Below are positions 53,854 through 62,721 of a stretch of 64,000 nt of DNA, in pieces (the first letter of the stretch is position 1; every line of letters starts with the position of its first letter). Origin of the DNA: Chloroflexota bacterium (lineage in GTDB: Bacteria; Chloroflexota; Dehalococcoidia; UBA1151; TMED-70); the NCBI GenBank assembly GCA_002721875.1, contig PBLU01000012.1:18504-82503 (forward strand). The letters run 5' to 3'. Below the pieces are notes generated by a model. It searched no databases and was not told the origin of the DNA. It saw only the letters and a list, made by a program, of their open reading frames with translations. Made by a program: the position numbers and the translations under genes.

Positions 53854-54417
53854 TTAAAGTCTTTTTTTTTTTTGTAAAATAGATTTGATTTCTTCTATAA
53901 GGATATGGGGTTCAGTCATTCTGCCGAATTCATTTATTCCTGATGCTAATCTTCCTTTTGTTGGCCCAGAAATTTTCATATTTAATCCTATCAATGTTTT
54001 TATATTTGATTGAACTTGTTTAGAGTTATACATATTCCCATCCATAGCAGGGGCAATAATAACTGGTGCATTTGAAGCCAAAATAGTGCCTACAATTGGT
54101 TCATTAGAAATTCCAAGCGCAATTTTTGCAATAGAGTTAGCGCTAGCTGGAGCTACAACAATCAGATCCGCTTCTTTTGCAATACTCACATGATCTATTG
54201 ACAGATCAGTTTTTCCTTCGTAATACCCTGTTATTACTTGGTTGTGACTTATCCCAGAGAATGATGATTCACCTACAAACTCCTTTGCAGATTTTGTCAT
54301 AATTACTCTTAGGTTAACACCTTCCTTAACTAATGCAGATGCAAGAAAAACAGACTTGTATGCTGCAATAGATCCTGTCACACAAAGAACAATATTTTTA
54401 TTTTTCAAGTAAGTCAT
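53854..54417 (-). CDS. coaC: CoaC half: phosphopantothenoylcysteine decarboxylase
   Basis: The 187-residue flavoprotein half of CoaBC. Evidence is the FMN-binding GSIAAYK (15-21), the active-site histidine in IDHVSIAKEADL, NSIAKIALGI, and PAMDGNMY (the PxMNxxM motif with D for N, also seen in other bacteria). The frame ends at TAA after LQKKKRL, right after the poly-A run. It overlaps coaX by 20 bases. Confidence 0.88.
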   Translation of the reverse strand: MTYLKNKNIVLCVTGSIAAYKSVFLASALVKEGVNLRVIMTKSAKEFVGESSFSGISHNQVITGYYEGKTDLSIDHVSIAKEADLIVVAPASANSIAKIALGISNEPIVGTILASNAPVIIAPAMDGNMYNSKQVQSNIKTLIGLNMKISGPTKGRLASGINEFGRMTEPHILIEEIKSILQKKKRL

Positions 54418-55174
54418 ATATGTATTTTAACCCAATAAATGATAATTTTTCGTTATAGATATATTCAAAATCTAATTTTGGTATTATTAATTCACCACCG
54501 CCGCCAGTGATAATAAGCTTTATATCATGATCTTTAGAAACTATTTTTTTATATTTATTGAATACACCTTTTATTAATTCTACATATCCAAGAATTATTC
54601 CTGATTGAATTGATTCAGTAGTATTATTTCCAATTATATTTTCAGGAATTCTTAATTCCACTGGTCTTAACAACGCAGTAGAATTTGCAAGGCTTTCTGA
54701 TGCCATGTTCAAGCCAGGAAGAATTGAACCTCCAATATACTCATTATTTTTAGTAATTGCGTTAAATACTAAACAAGTACCAATATCCAGTATAATATTT
54801 GGCTTTCCATATAATTTTACAGCTGCAATACTATCTACTAATCGATCTATACCAACGTCTTCAGGTGGATTATATTTATTTATAATTGGTAAATTATTAT
54901 CATGACTCAAGACTAGAGGTTTTTTATTTGTTAGAATTTCAGACGCCTTTGATACAATTTGAGTTTTGTTTGGAACAACTGAACTAATTATTGTTTTAGT
55001 ATTCTGAGCAGTTTTGTCTGTTATTTGGAGTAATTGTTTTATTGATGTTGCTATTTCAAACTCTGATTTGTTGTCTTGAGTAGAAATTTTAGCACTATGA
55101 ATTAATTTATTATTATCAAATAAACCTAGATCTACATTACTATTACCAATGTCTATTGTTATTAGATTATTCAT
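54398..55174 (-). CDS. coaX: Type III pantothenate kinase
   Basis: CoaX starts CoA synthesis by phosphorylating pantothenate. The 258-residue protein has TIDIGNSNVDLGLFD at its start (catalytic D8 region), VGIDRLVDSIAA near 110, DIGTCLVFNAIT for the phosphate loop, GGSILPGL and the C-terminal ITGGGGE. The DxGT loop has CLVFN where ATTID-like residues are usual. coaC follows with a 20-base overlap, so CoA genes are adjacent. Confidence 0.9.
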   Translation of the reverse strand: MNNLITIDIGNSNVDLGLFDNNKLIHSAKISTQDNKSEFEIATSIKQLLQITDKTAQNTKTIISSVVPNKTQIVSKASEILTNKKPLVLSHDNNLPIINKYNPPEDVGIDRLVDSIAAVKLYGKPNIILDIGTCLVFNAITKNNEYIGGSILPGLNMASESLANSTALLRPVELRIPENIIGNNTTESIQSGIILGYVELIKGVFNKYKKIVSKDHDIKLIITGGGGELIIPKLDFEYIYNEKLSFIGLKYIYDLLEK

Positions 55175-55199
55175 ATAATTTATAATTTCAAAAATTTAA

Positions 55200-55865
55200 T
55201 TATAAACTATCTGCCATAGGAAAAATTTTTGAAATTACTAAAGCACATGCTTTAGCTATTTCAATATGTTCTTTTTGTGTTCCATGAGAAGCTCTTAAGT
55301 CAATATAATGTATCCAGCTCCTTAGAGTACCATTCATATATAGTCTACTAACTGTATTACCTTCTGGAAGAACTACTCTTGCCTGTTCTTTTGCGATACC
55401 GTTTTCTATAGCCCATTCATATGTTTTAATTGCATTTTCTATAACTTTTTTTTGTTTTTTTGACCATTGATTTTCTAGCTCTGAATTTTGATTTTCTATA
55501 GAATTTTGTCTATTTTTATTATCTTGTAATCTTGCTTCTCTTATTACAAAATCTAGATCTTCTGTTGGATTTGCATATCTTTGGCTGAACTCTTGAAAAC
55601 TAAAACTTCTATGTCTTAATATCTGTCTCGCAATATCTCTAGTGGTTTCAATTTCTAAGCATACATTTACCATCTCCAAGGGAGACCAATGATAATTTTT
55701 TATAAGATAATTTATAAGTTTTTCACTTGTTTCAGAATTTAGCTGATTAGAAGGATTTGAAACTCTTGCACAAAATGCAATTAACTCTTGAACATCGGTT
55801 AATCCTAAGTTTTCAAATTCATTAGAGGCTTGTGAATAACTTACTAATTTAACCGTTGGTGTCAT
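55200..55865 (-). CDS. thyX: Flavin-dependent thymidylate synthase
   Basis: ThyX makes dTMP from dUMP, methylene-THF and FADH2. The signature RHRSFSFQEFSQRY is at 84-97 (family form RHRxxSxNExSxRY). Its 221-residue length is normal. It replaces ThyA in this genome section and depends on methylene-THF, which folD in the same transcript interconverts. Its ATG overlaps the pdhC stop as ATGA. Confidence 0.93.
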   Translation of the reverse strand: MTPTVKLVSYSQASNEFENLGLTDVQELIAFCARVSNPSNQLNSETSEKLINYLIKNYHWSPLEMVNVCLEIETTRDIARQILRHRSFSFQEFSQRYANPTEDLDFVIREARLQDNKNRQNSIENQNSELENQWSKKQKKVIENAIKTYEWAIENGIAKEQARVVLPEGNTVSRLYMNGTLRSWIHYIDLRASHGTQKEHIEIAKACALVISKIFPMADSL

Positions 55866-57151
55866 AATAATAGCCTGGAAGGCTTTTCTAAGAGTTCCTT
55901 AAATTCTTTCATTAAGAGAGCTCCTTCAGCTCCATCTCCAACTCTATGATCTGCTGATAAAGTGGCATACATTATTTGCCTAATTTGAATGTCATCATTT
56001 ATTACTTTTGCCTCTTTTTTTACTTCACCTAGGGCTATAATTCCACTTTGAGGAGGCACTATTATTGCAGTGAAGGCATGGGTACCAAACATACCTAAGT
56101 TAGATGTAGAAAAAGTTCCAGAGGTTAATTCTTGATTTGATAGTGGATCTCCATTTCCTCTCGCTCTATTTCCCAAATCTTTAGATTTAGAAGCAAGAGA
56201 TATTAAATCTAAATTCTGTGCATCTAGAATTGCTGGTACTATTAAACCTTGTTCTAGAGCAATAGCAATACCAAGATTGATGCTTGAGTAAGAAATTAGT
56301 TTGTCTCCATCAAATGAAGTATTCCATTTTGGATATTTTAGCAAAGAGTTTATAGTTGCTTTCAAAACTAGGTCGTTAACTGATATTTTAATTCCATTCT
56401 TTTCAATATCTTCATTTATGTCAGAGCGCATTTTCATTGCTTCAGTCATATCAACTTCTACCGTAACTTGAAAATGAGGTATTTCAGTTTTTGATTTAAC
56501 TGTAACTCTAGAAATAGCTTGCCTCATAGTATTGAGCTGAATATCAGAGCTATCAAGATTTATATTTTTACTATTACCCAATTGATTAGATGAAACTAAT
56601 GAAGGTCCAGGAATATGTCTCTCAACATCATCTTTTGTAATCCTTCCATCAGGTCCTGACCCTTTAATGTCCGCTAAATTAATATTTTTTTCATTAGCTA
56701 ATCTTTTTGCCATGGGAGAAGCTTTTATTCTTATTGAATCAGAACTTAAGGTTATATCTACTTTTTGTAAATCTTTAGTGGATTTATGAACTTCTTCACC
56801 TGAGTCACTAGAAATAGTCTCCTTAATTGAGGTAGAATCTGATATTTTATTTGAAGTTTCTACAGTAATAACTGTCTCTTTAGATTCTTCTGCTTTTTCA
56901 GGGATATCTTCATCCATATCTCCTATATAGCCAATAATTTTTCCTACTTGGACAACTGATCCTTCAATTGAAGTTATTTTTCTAAGAAATCCTTCATCGT
57001 AAGCTTCCATTTCAACTACAGTTTTATCGGTTTCAATTTCTGCTAATTTATCACCCTTAGATACTTTATCTCCTTCATTTTTTAACCATTTGACTATGGT
57101 TCCTTCTGTCATATCAGCTCCCATTGAGGGCATTGTTATTTCATTAGCCAA
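55862..57151 (-). CDS. pdhC: Pyruvate dehydrogenase complex E2 (dihydrolipoyl acetyltransferase)
   Basis: E2 carries the lipoyl arm and makes acetyl-CoA. The 429-residue protein has one lipoyl domain (lipoylated K43 in IETDKTVVEM), a linker, an E3-binding domain (ASPMAKRLANEKNINLADIKG, about 146-166), and the catalytic domain ending with SADHRVGDGAEGA near 400. The start is a TTG preceded by GGAG. It follows pdhB after a 19-base gap. No lipoamide dehydrogenase gene is in the window. Confidence 0.93.
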   Translation of the reverse strand: MANEITMPSMGADMTEGTIVKWLKNEGDKVSKGDKLAEIETDKTVVEMEAYDEGFLRKITSIEGSVVQVGKIIGYIGDMDEDIPEKAEESKETVITVETSNKISDSTSIKETISSDSGEEVHKSTKDLQKVDITLSSDSIRIKASPMAKRLANEKNINLADIKGSGPDGRITKDDVERHIPGPSLVSSNQLGNSKNINLDSSDIQLNTMRQAISRVTVKSKTEIPHFQVTVEVDMTEAMKMRSDINEDIEKNGIKISVNDLVLKATINSLLKYPKWNTSFDGDKLISYSSINLGIAIALEQGLIVPAILDAQNLDLISLASKSKDLGNRARGNGDPLSNQELTSGTFSTSNLGMFGTHAFTAIIVPPQSGIIALGEVKKEAKVINDDIQIRQIMYATLSADHRVGDGAEGALLMKEFKELLEKPSRLLL

Positions 57152-57170
57152 AACAAACTCCTAATAACTG

Positions 57171-58151
57171 CTATTTATTTATCATCTTACTTAGAATATC
57201 TTCAACAATTTCACTAGAATCTGGATATGCATTACTTTCAAGATTTTTATTATAAGGCCACGGCACATCTTTTGCTCCTACTCTAATTATAGGAGAATCA
57301 AGCCAATCATTGAAGTTTTCTTGGATATCTGCAACAATTTCAGCCATAATTCCACCATTTCTTCTTGATGTATCTAGAGCGAGCATTTTATTGGTTTTCT
57401 TTATAGACTCTCCAATTGTGGCATAATCAATAGGATTTAAAGATCTAAGGTCAATTATTTCAGCATTTATTCCTTTTTTTTCTAGAATATCAGATACTTC
57501 ATTAATAATCCTAATGCCAGCTCCGTAAGATAATAATGTAAGATCTTCTCCTTTTTTTGTTATGTCTGCAGATCCCAAAGGTATTTCATAGTATTCGTCT
57601 GGAACTTCTCCTTTGACTCCATATAGCAATGCAGGTTCTGCAAATATCACTGGATTATTATTTTTTATTGAAGATCTTAATAAACCTAACGCATCTCGTG
57701 GATTTGAAGGGCAAACACAATATAGACCAGGAACTTCAGCAAGCCAAGTTTCAAAACTTTGAGAATGTGTTGCCGCAAGCTGAACACCTGCGCCTGTAGG
57801 TGCTCTTATAACCATAGGTACATTAATTTGTCCTCCCGACATATACCTAATGTTAGCAGCCATATTTACAATTTGGTCAAAACCTACAAGTGAGAAACTT
57901 ATTGACATGAGTTCAATAATTGGTCTAAGACCAGCACTAGCTGCTCCTATCCCCGTTCCTATGAATGTTGCCTCAGAAATAGGAGTATCTTTTATTCTTT
58001 CAGGACCAAATTTATCAAGGAAACCATCAGTCACGGCATAAGCGCCACCATAAGCACCAATATCTTCACCCATGATAAGAACATTTGGATCATTTTGAAG
58101 AGCTTCTTCAAGTCCTTTCTTTATAGCTTCTCTCATTACTAATTCAGGCAT
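57171..58151 (-). CDS. pdhB: Pyruvate dehydrogenase E1 component, beta subunit
   Basis: The 326-residue subunit pairs with PdhA to bind TPP at their interface. Visible are the N-terminal LVMREAIKKGLEEAL, VLIMGEDIGAYGGAYAVT, PISEATFIGTGIGAA, and a YMSGGQINVPMVIRAPTGAG segment. The C-terminal GAKDVPWPYN motif is typical of E1 beta of PDH. It is 24 bases downstream of pdhA. Confidence 0.93.
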   Translation of the reverse strand: MPELVMREAIKKGLEEALQNDPNVLIMGEDIGAYGGAYAVTDGFLDKFGPERIKDTPISEATFIGTGIGAASAGLRPIIELMSISFSLVGFDQIVNMAANIRYMSGGQINVPMVIRAPTGAGVQLAATHSQSFETWLAEVPGLYCVCPSNPRDALGLLRSSIKNNNPVIFAEPALLYGVKGEVPDEYYEIPLGSADITKKGEDLTLLSYGAGIRIINEVSDILEKKGINAEIIDLRSLNPIDYATIGESIKKTNKMLALDTSRRNGGIMAEIVADIQENFNDWLDSPIIRVGAKDVPWPYNKNLESNAYPDSSEIVEDILSKMINK

Positions 58152-58175
58152 AATATTTAACTCTTCATTTTAGTT

Positions 58176-59189
58176 CTATTTATATATATCATTATAAACT
58201 TCAGAATTTTTAGGTTCTGAACTTGAATCTGCAAATTCAACAGATTCTTTTACGGTGATATTTACTTCATTATGTATCTTATCTAAATCTTTTTTTGTGG
58301 CAATACCTGCAGATACAAGCCATTCAGGAAACCTAACTATTGGATCTTGTTTTTCCCATTCTTTTATTTCATTTGTCTTTCTATATTTTTGACCATCGGC
58401 AAGAGAATGCCCAACAAATCTAAATGTTTTACATTCTAAATAAAAAGGTCCGCCATTATGACGAACCTTTTCAATTGCTATTTTTGTAGCCTCTTTGACC
58501 GCTAATACATCCATACCATTGACTTGTGCTGCAGGAATATCATAAGTGCTTGCAGCTGTGTAAAAATCTTCTCCACCGGCTCTTACTCTATCTATAGATG
58601 AACCCATTCCATACTTATTATTTTCAAGTATGAAAAGTATAGGTAGCTTCCAAACAGAAGCTAAATTTAGGGTTTCATGATAAGTTCCTTGGTTTGTAGA
58701 ACCATCTCCGAAAAAGCAAACTACTAGTCCGCCAGTTTTTTTATATTGACATGCTAAGGCTAGCCCTGTGGCAAGAGGGAATTGACCTCCTACAATTGCA
58801 TGGCCTCCCATAAATTTCTTACCAGAATCAAAAAGATGCATTGAGCCACCTTTTCCTTTAGATAATCCTGTACTCTTTCCAAATAGTTCAGCCATAGATC
58901 TATTAATATCTAATCCTCTAGCAATTGCATGGCCGTGATCACGATAATGGGTGACTATATAGTCTTCATCTATTAGATTAGAAATTGATCCCACAGCTGT
59001 GGCTTCCTGACCTATGTATAAATGAAGAAAACCTCTTATGTTGCCTTTAGTGTAATTTTCACCACATGCTAATTCGAATTGCCTAATAAGAAACATCTTC
59101 TTATAAAGCTCTAGCATTTCATTCTTTTCTAATGAAATTTTAGAAGTTTTTAAAGTTTTTTTATTATTTTCTCGTTTTAATGTCGCCAT
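58176..59189 (-). CDS. pdhA: Pyruvate dehydrogenase E1 component, alpha subunit
   Basis: The subunit decarboxylates pyruvate with TPP. The TPP fold is present from GDGSTNQGTYHETLNLA to ILENNKYGMGSS. The phosphorylation-loop serine region reads RFVGHSLADGQKYR. The ATG at 59189 is favoured over a TTG two codons upstream (59195); neither has a strong ribosome site. The protein is about 337 residues, normal for the family. A short basic N-terminal tail precedes the conserved LYKKMFLIRQFE. Confidence 0.92.
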   Translation of the reverse strand: MATLKRENNKKTLKTSKISLEKNEMLELYKKMFLIRQFELACGENYTKGNIRGFLHLYIGQEATAVGSISNLIDEDYIVTHYRDHGHAIARGLDINRSMAELFGKSTGLSKGKGGSMHLFDSGKKFMGGHAIVGGQFPLATGLALACQYKKTGGLVVCFFGDGSTNQGTYHETLNLASVWKLPILFILENNKYGMGSSIDRVRAGGEDFYTAASTYDIPAAQVNGMDVLAVKEATKIAIEKVRHNGGPFYLECKTFRFVGHSLADGQKYRKTNEIKEWEKQDPIVRFPEWLVSAGIATKKDLDKIHNEVNITVKESVEFADSSSEPKNSEVYNDIYK

Positions 59190-59240
59190 AAGCAAATTTT
59201 AAATGAAGTTTTATATTACATCTAGCTTTTAAGTAAACAT

Positions 59241-60131
59241 TTACATCAGTTTTTTCATTTTAAGTGAAAATGCTTTAGTTACATTTCTTAGTATCATAGA
59301 TATTGTCATTGGGCCCACTCCACCTGGTACAGGAGTTATTTTATGAGCTAAATCTTTTAATTCATCAAATTTAATATCTCCAATTAATCTATATCCATTT
59401 TTTTTTGTTTTATCTTCTATTCTATTTACTCCCACATCAATTATGATTGATCCTTTTTTTACCATATCAGCTGTTAATGTGTTAGGAAATCCTGTCGCAA
59501 CTATAACTATATCGGCCTTGATAGTATGCCTTCTTATATTTTTAGATCTACTATGACAAACTGTGACTGTGGCATTGCCTAATTCAGATTTAGATGACAA
59601 AAGTAAAGCTAATGGTATGCCAACTAATTTACTTCTACCAATTATAACTATATTTGATCCTTCAGTTTTTGCATTTATTTCATGAAGTAATATCTGAATC
59701 CCTAAAGGTGTTGCTGGAACAAACCTAGGATTACCAGAAGCTAGTAAACCCAAGTTTTCATTAGTTAATCCATCTACATCCTTACTTGGAGAAATAGACT
59801 GAATTATTTTTTCATCATCTAAACCTTTTGGTAAAGGGAGTTGAACTATTATTCCATGAGTTTCAGTATCTAAGTTGATTTTATTAATAATGTTAATTAA
59901 TTCACTTTCTAAAATATTTTCCTCTAATCTTTCCACATGACAAAATATTCCTACTTTTTTACAAGCTCTTTCTTTTGCTTTTACATAAGATATTGAAGCA
60001 GGATTCTTGCCAATTAGAATCACTACTAGTTTTGGGACTTTTTTATATTTGATTCTTAGTTCTGATATATCTTTTCTAAGCGAATCTTGAATTGAAGTAC
60101 TAATTTTTTTTCCGTCAATCAAATTTGAAAT
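59241..60131 (-). CDS. folD: Methylene-THF dehydrogenase / methenyl-THF cyclohydrolase
   Basis: FolD links methylene-THF and 10-formyl-THF. The protein has IDGKKIS near the start, YVKAKERACKKVGI with the catalytic lysine, VQLPLPKGLDDEKI, GRSKLVGIPLALLL, and PGGVGPMTISMILRN. The coordinate given assumes an ATT start at 60131, eight bases from AAGGA; a TTG at 60122 is 17 bases from it and gives 293 residues. The extra SNL would fit normal FolD N-termini, but the choice is not proven. It heads the pdh-thyX-coa block. Confidence 0.9.
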   Translation of the reverse strand: MSNLIDGKKISTSIQDSLRKDISELRIKYKKVPKLVVILIGKNPASISYVKAKERACKKVGIFCHVERLEENILESELINIINKINLDTETHGIIVQLPLPKGLDDEKIIQSISPSKDVDGLTNENLGLLASGNPRFVPATPLGIQILLHEINAKTEGSNIVIIGRSKLVGIPLALLLSSKSELGNATVTVCHSRSKNIRRHTIKADIVIVATGFPNTLTADMVKKGSIIIDVGVNRIEDKTKKNGYRLIGDIKFDELKDLAHKITPVPGGVGPMTISMILRNVTKAFSLKMKKLM

Positions 60132-60199
60132 TGTTTTTTCCTTTCAAAAAAAAAAAATAACCTTATACTAAATATATATATATTATTGAAATTTAAAAA

Positions 60200-60559
60200 A
60201 TGCTCTTTACAGGTATAGATATTATAGAAATTTATAGAATAAAAGAAGTCTGTGAAAGATATCCGGAAAGATTTATGAATAAAATTTTTACCAAACAAGA
60301 AATTGAATACTGTAGAGGTCGTTTCCCTCAAATTTCTGCTAGATTTGCAACAAAAGAAGCAGTTATGAAATTATTAGGCACCGGAATTAGGGGAGTACCA
60401 TGGAAGTCGATAGAAGTATATAGAGCTAGAGGAAAAGCTCCAAAAGTAATCCTTCATGGAAATGCAAAAAAGAAAGCAAATGAACTTGGCATAAAAGAAA
60501 TTGCATTATCTATTAGTCATTCCAGAAATTACGCAGTTGCATCTGTTGTTTCAGTATAA
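60200..60559 (+). CDS. acpS: Holo-[acyl-carrier-protein] synthase
   Basis: AcpS transfers 4'-phosphopantetheine from CoA to ACP. The 119-residue protein has GIDIIEIYRI with the magnesium-binding D7, the FATKEAVMKLLG segment with E53, and SISHSRNYAVASVV near the end. Its start lies 78 bases from the divergent folD start. It overlaps the convergent MFS gene by 31 bases, the longest 3' overlap in the window. Confidence 0.93.
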   Translation: MLFTGIDIIEIYRIKEVCERYPERFMNKIFTKQEIEYCRGRFPQISARFATKEAVMKLLGTGIRGVPWKSIEVYRARGKAPKVILHGNAKKKANELGIKEIALSISHSRNYAVASVVSV

Positions 60560-61989
60560 AAATATGAAAAAACTGTTATTAAAAGTGCTATAAATGAAAA
60601 TATTAAAGCACCTAAAATTAATTCCTCAAAAACAGATAAACCTGCTAAATTTATAGATTCGATCATTTCTTGCTGATCATTGATATTTGAAGTAAATATT
60701 TGTGTGCCAGAAACTAACTCAGAAAATTTTGCCGTACCAAAAGTTGTCATGATAGATAATCCAAAAATCATTCCAATCATTCTAGAAAAAGAAATCATTG
60801 ATGATGTAATACCTCTGATTTTTTCAGGTATTTTTTTAAGTCCAGCATTATGAATTGGGACTATATAAATTCCAAATCCTAATCCAATTATCATGAAAAT
60901 AAAAAACAATTCATTTGGTGGCTCTGATATATTTAGCGAGTAAAGAAAAATTCCTATTGAGCATATACATCCTGAAATCATTAATGCTATAAAATTACTT
61001 AATTTTGATATAAATATTCCTAAAATTGAACCAACTCCTATAAATAAAGTTAGATTTAATAGAGACAATCCTATTTCTAAATTTTCCATTTGATGAATAG
61101 TAGATGCTGAAAGTGGAATAGTTACCATAATAACAATTAAGCTAGCTCCTACAAAAAAATGAATAAATGACGATGTCATAAATGATTTATTATTCAGGAG
61201 ATCATTGGGTAAAAAGTTCTGATATTTTTTCAAAATTCTTATTACAAATAATGATGATAAAACTAATAGAGTTGAAATTATTATCAACGCAGAAAAATCA
61301 ATTCCATTATACTCAGATATTAAATAAGTCGAAAGAATTATAATTATAGAAAAAATCATTATGTCAAAAATTTTTATTTTGGTTTGAGAAATACTACTTT
61401 TAGGTAAAAAATACATAAGAAATATTATCAAAATTGATATAGGTATATTGATTAAAAACGCGGTTTCCCAATTAAAATATTCTATAATTAGGCTTCCCCA
61501 CAGAGGCCCAATTACTCCTCCTAACTCTGCAGAAGCTCCAATTAAACCAAATCCATATATCCAATATTTTTTTTCTAAAATTAAAGATACTCCTACTATG
61601 CAAATTGGTATTATGGCACCTCCACCCATAGCTTGTAAAAATCTAAATATAATCATCCAAATTAATTTTGAAGGGAAATAAGAATTTTCAGGTATTGAGT
61701 TTGTGATTCCAATGAGTAAAGAACCTAATGAAAAAATGATTAGAGAAAATATTAAGGTAGATCTGTAGCCAAACTTATCACATATCTTGCCTGCAATTGG
61801 CATAATTATAGTAAAACCTAGAAGGTAAGAAGTTATAGTCCATGAAATTTTATTTAGTTCACCTATAGATATTCGTAAATCTAACACCATACTGGGTAAT
61901 AGTGTAACAATTACAGTTTGATCATCAGCTGCTATAAAAACCGCTAAGCAAAGAATAGAAATATAGAATATTTTTTTATCTAGAATCAA
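60529..61989 (-). CDS. MFS pump, 14-helix DHA2/EmrB-like, paired with an LprG-type lipoprotein
   Basis: The 486-residue carrier has about fourteen helices, an ADDQTVIVTLLPSMV helix-1 motif with the acidic pair, and GKICDKFGYRSTLI as the loop motif of MFS. FRFLQAMGGGAIIPICI is the proton-coupled drug-pump motif. It lies directly downstream of a LppX/LprG-like lipoprotein gene with a 4-base overlap. In mycobacteria the LprG/P55 pair of this architecture moves lipids such as triacylglycerols to the envelope. The same role here is inference from the gene pair. Confidence 0.8.
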   Translation of the reverse strand: MILDKKIFYISILCLAVFIAADDQTVIVTLLPSMVLDLRISIGELNKISWTITSYLLGFTIIMPIAGKICDKFGYRSTLIFSLIIFSLGSLLIGITNSIPENSYFPSKLIWMIIFRFLQAMGGGAIIPICIVGVSLILEKKYWIYGFGLIGASAELGGVIGPLWGSLIIEYFNWETAFLINIPISILIIFLMYFLPKSSISQTKIKIFDIMIFSIIIILSTYLISEYNGIDFSALIIISTLLVLSSLFVIRILKKYQNFLPNDLLNNKSFMTSSFIHFFVGASLIVIMVTIPLSASTIHQMENLEIGLSLLNLTLFIGVGSILGIFISKLSNFIALMISGCICSIGIFLYSLNISEPPNELFFIFMIIGLGFGIYIVPIHNAGLKKIPEKIRGITSSMISFSRMIGMIFGLSIMTTFGTAKFSELVSGTQIFTSNINDQQEMIESINLAGLSVFEELILGALIFSFIALLITVFSYFYTETTDATA

Positions 61990-62675
61990 GGCTCATCCCA
62001 TTCTATTTCAACATTCCAGTTAGAAAATGAAATTTCTCTTAGGGTGTTACTTAAGTCATTGGGTTGAACTTCTCCAAAAATTAAAATTTTTCTTACAAAT
62101 CCGTCATCATTTATAAATAATTCAATATCCACATTTTTATTAGGAATTATTATATCTCCAACTAAAGAAGTTAAATTATTTGAATTAATATTTGCGCTTA
62201 ATAGGTACTCTTTATTTTTGTATTCAACCAACTTAATTGATTCTATTTCTGAATAAATATCTCCCAAAATATTTATAGGATCAATATTTCTAAATGGATT
62301 ATCTGCCTCCGGTGTTTCCATCCAATCAAAAGATATTGGATTAGTAATCCAATAGCGATCGCCTAAAGATAAATATGAGAGCTTTATAAGAAAATTATTT
62401 GAGATTATTTCAGCATCTATCATGATATTATTTGGTTTCATAATATCTCCATTAGCTCTCGAAATATTATAATCTCCAGGTAATTCAGTTGATCCATTTT
62501 TATGTCTTAAGTCAAAAGAAAAAGATTTAGAATTTACTATTTTACTTTGTGATAGAGATATTATTTCCTCAGAACTTAATGATTCAAGAGGAATATTTTT
62601 TGAACAAGAAACTAACAACATAAGTAAAAAAAAATTCTTAGTGTAATTTATTAATTTATTTATTTTGTTTGTCAC
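61986..62675 (-). CDS. LppX/LprAFG-family lipoprotein
   Basis: A 229-residue secreted lipoprotein. The signal peptide ends with a LVSCSK lipobox and lipid-modified C24. The remainder fits the LppX/LprG half-barrel: a SLSQSKIVNSKSFSF start, alternating strands, and DVELFINDDGFVRKI-like VDIELFINDDGFVRK near residue 180. The fold has a hydrophobic cavity for lipids in its relatives. It is the first gene of a pair with the MFS pump. The family is known from Actinobacteria and Chloroflexota. Confidence 0.75.
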   Translation of the reverse strand: MTNKINKLINYTKNFFLLMLLVSCSKNIPLESLSSEEIISLSQSKIVNSKSFSFDLRHKNGSTELPGDYNISRANGDIMKPNNIMIDAEIISNNFLIKLSYLSLGDRYWITNPISFDWMETPEADNPFRNIDPINILGDIYSEIESIKLVEYKNKEYLLSANINSNNLTSLVGDIIIPNKNVDIELFINDDGFVRKILIFGEVQPNDLSNTLREISFSNWNVEIEWDEP

Positions 62676-62721
62676 TTATTTTTATAAATTTGAAAACTAT
62701 TGTATATTTAACATTAACATT

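Larger units (their letters stand above)
53229..54417 (-). pseudogene. coaBC: CoaBC in two frames, split at an A12 tract
   Basis: CoaBC makes 4'-phosphopantetheine from phosphopantothenate and cysteine. The CoaC half is 53854-54417 (VCVTGSIAAYK, DHVSIAKEAD, APAMDGNMY). The CoaB half ends at 53229, and its conserved start (VTAGATIEPIDPVRFISNWSSGKMG) continues upstream in another frame back to a run of twelve As (plus-strand Ts, 53862-53873). CoaC meets a stop four codons later. A CoaB-only product from its first ATG (53768) would lack the nucleotide-binding start, so one A fewer, or a +1 shift, is needed for the usual fusion. Slippage, programmed shift or a sequencing error are all possible. 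The gene is probably functional. Confidence 0.75.

Noticed and set aside
62708..62719. Two TTAACA copies upstream of the TPP riboswitch, similar to a Pho box
   Set aside because: The copies touch (6-base step) instead of the 11-base step of the Pho boxes before pstC, so this looks like AT-rich coincidence.
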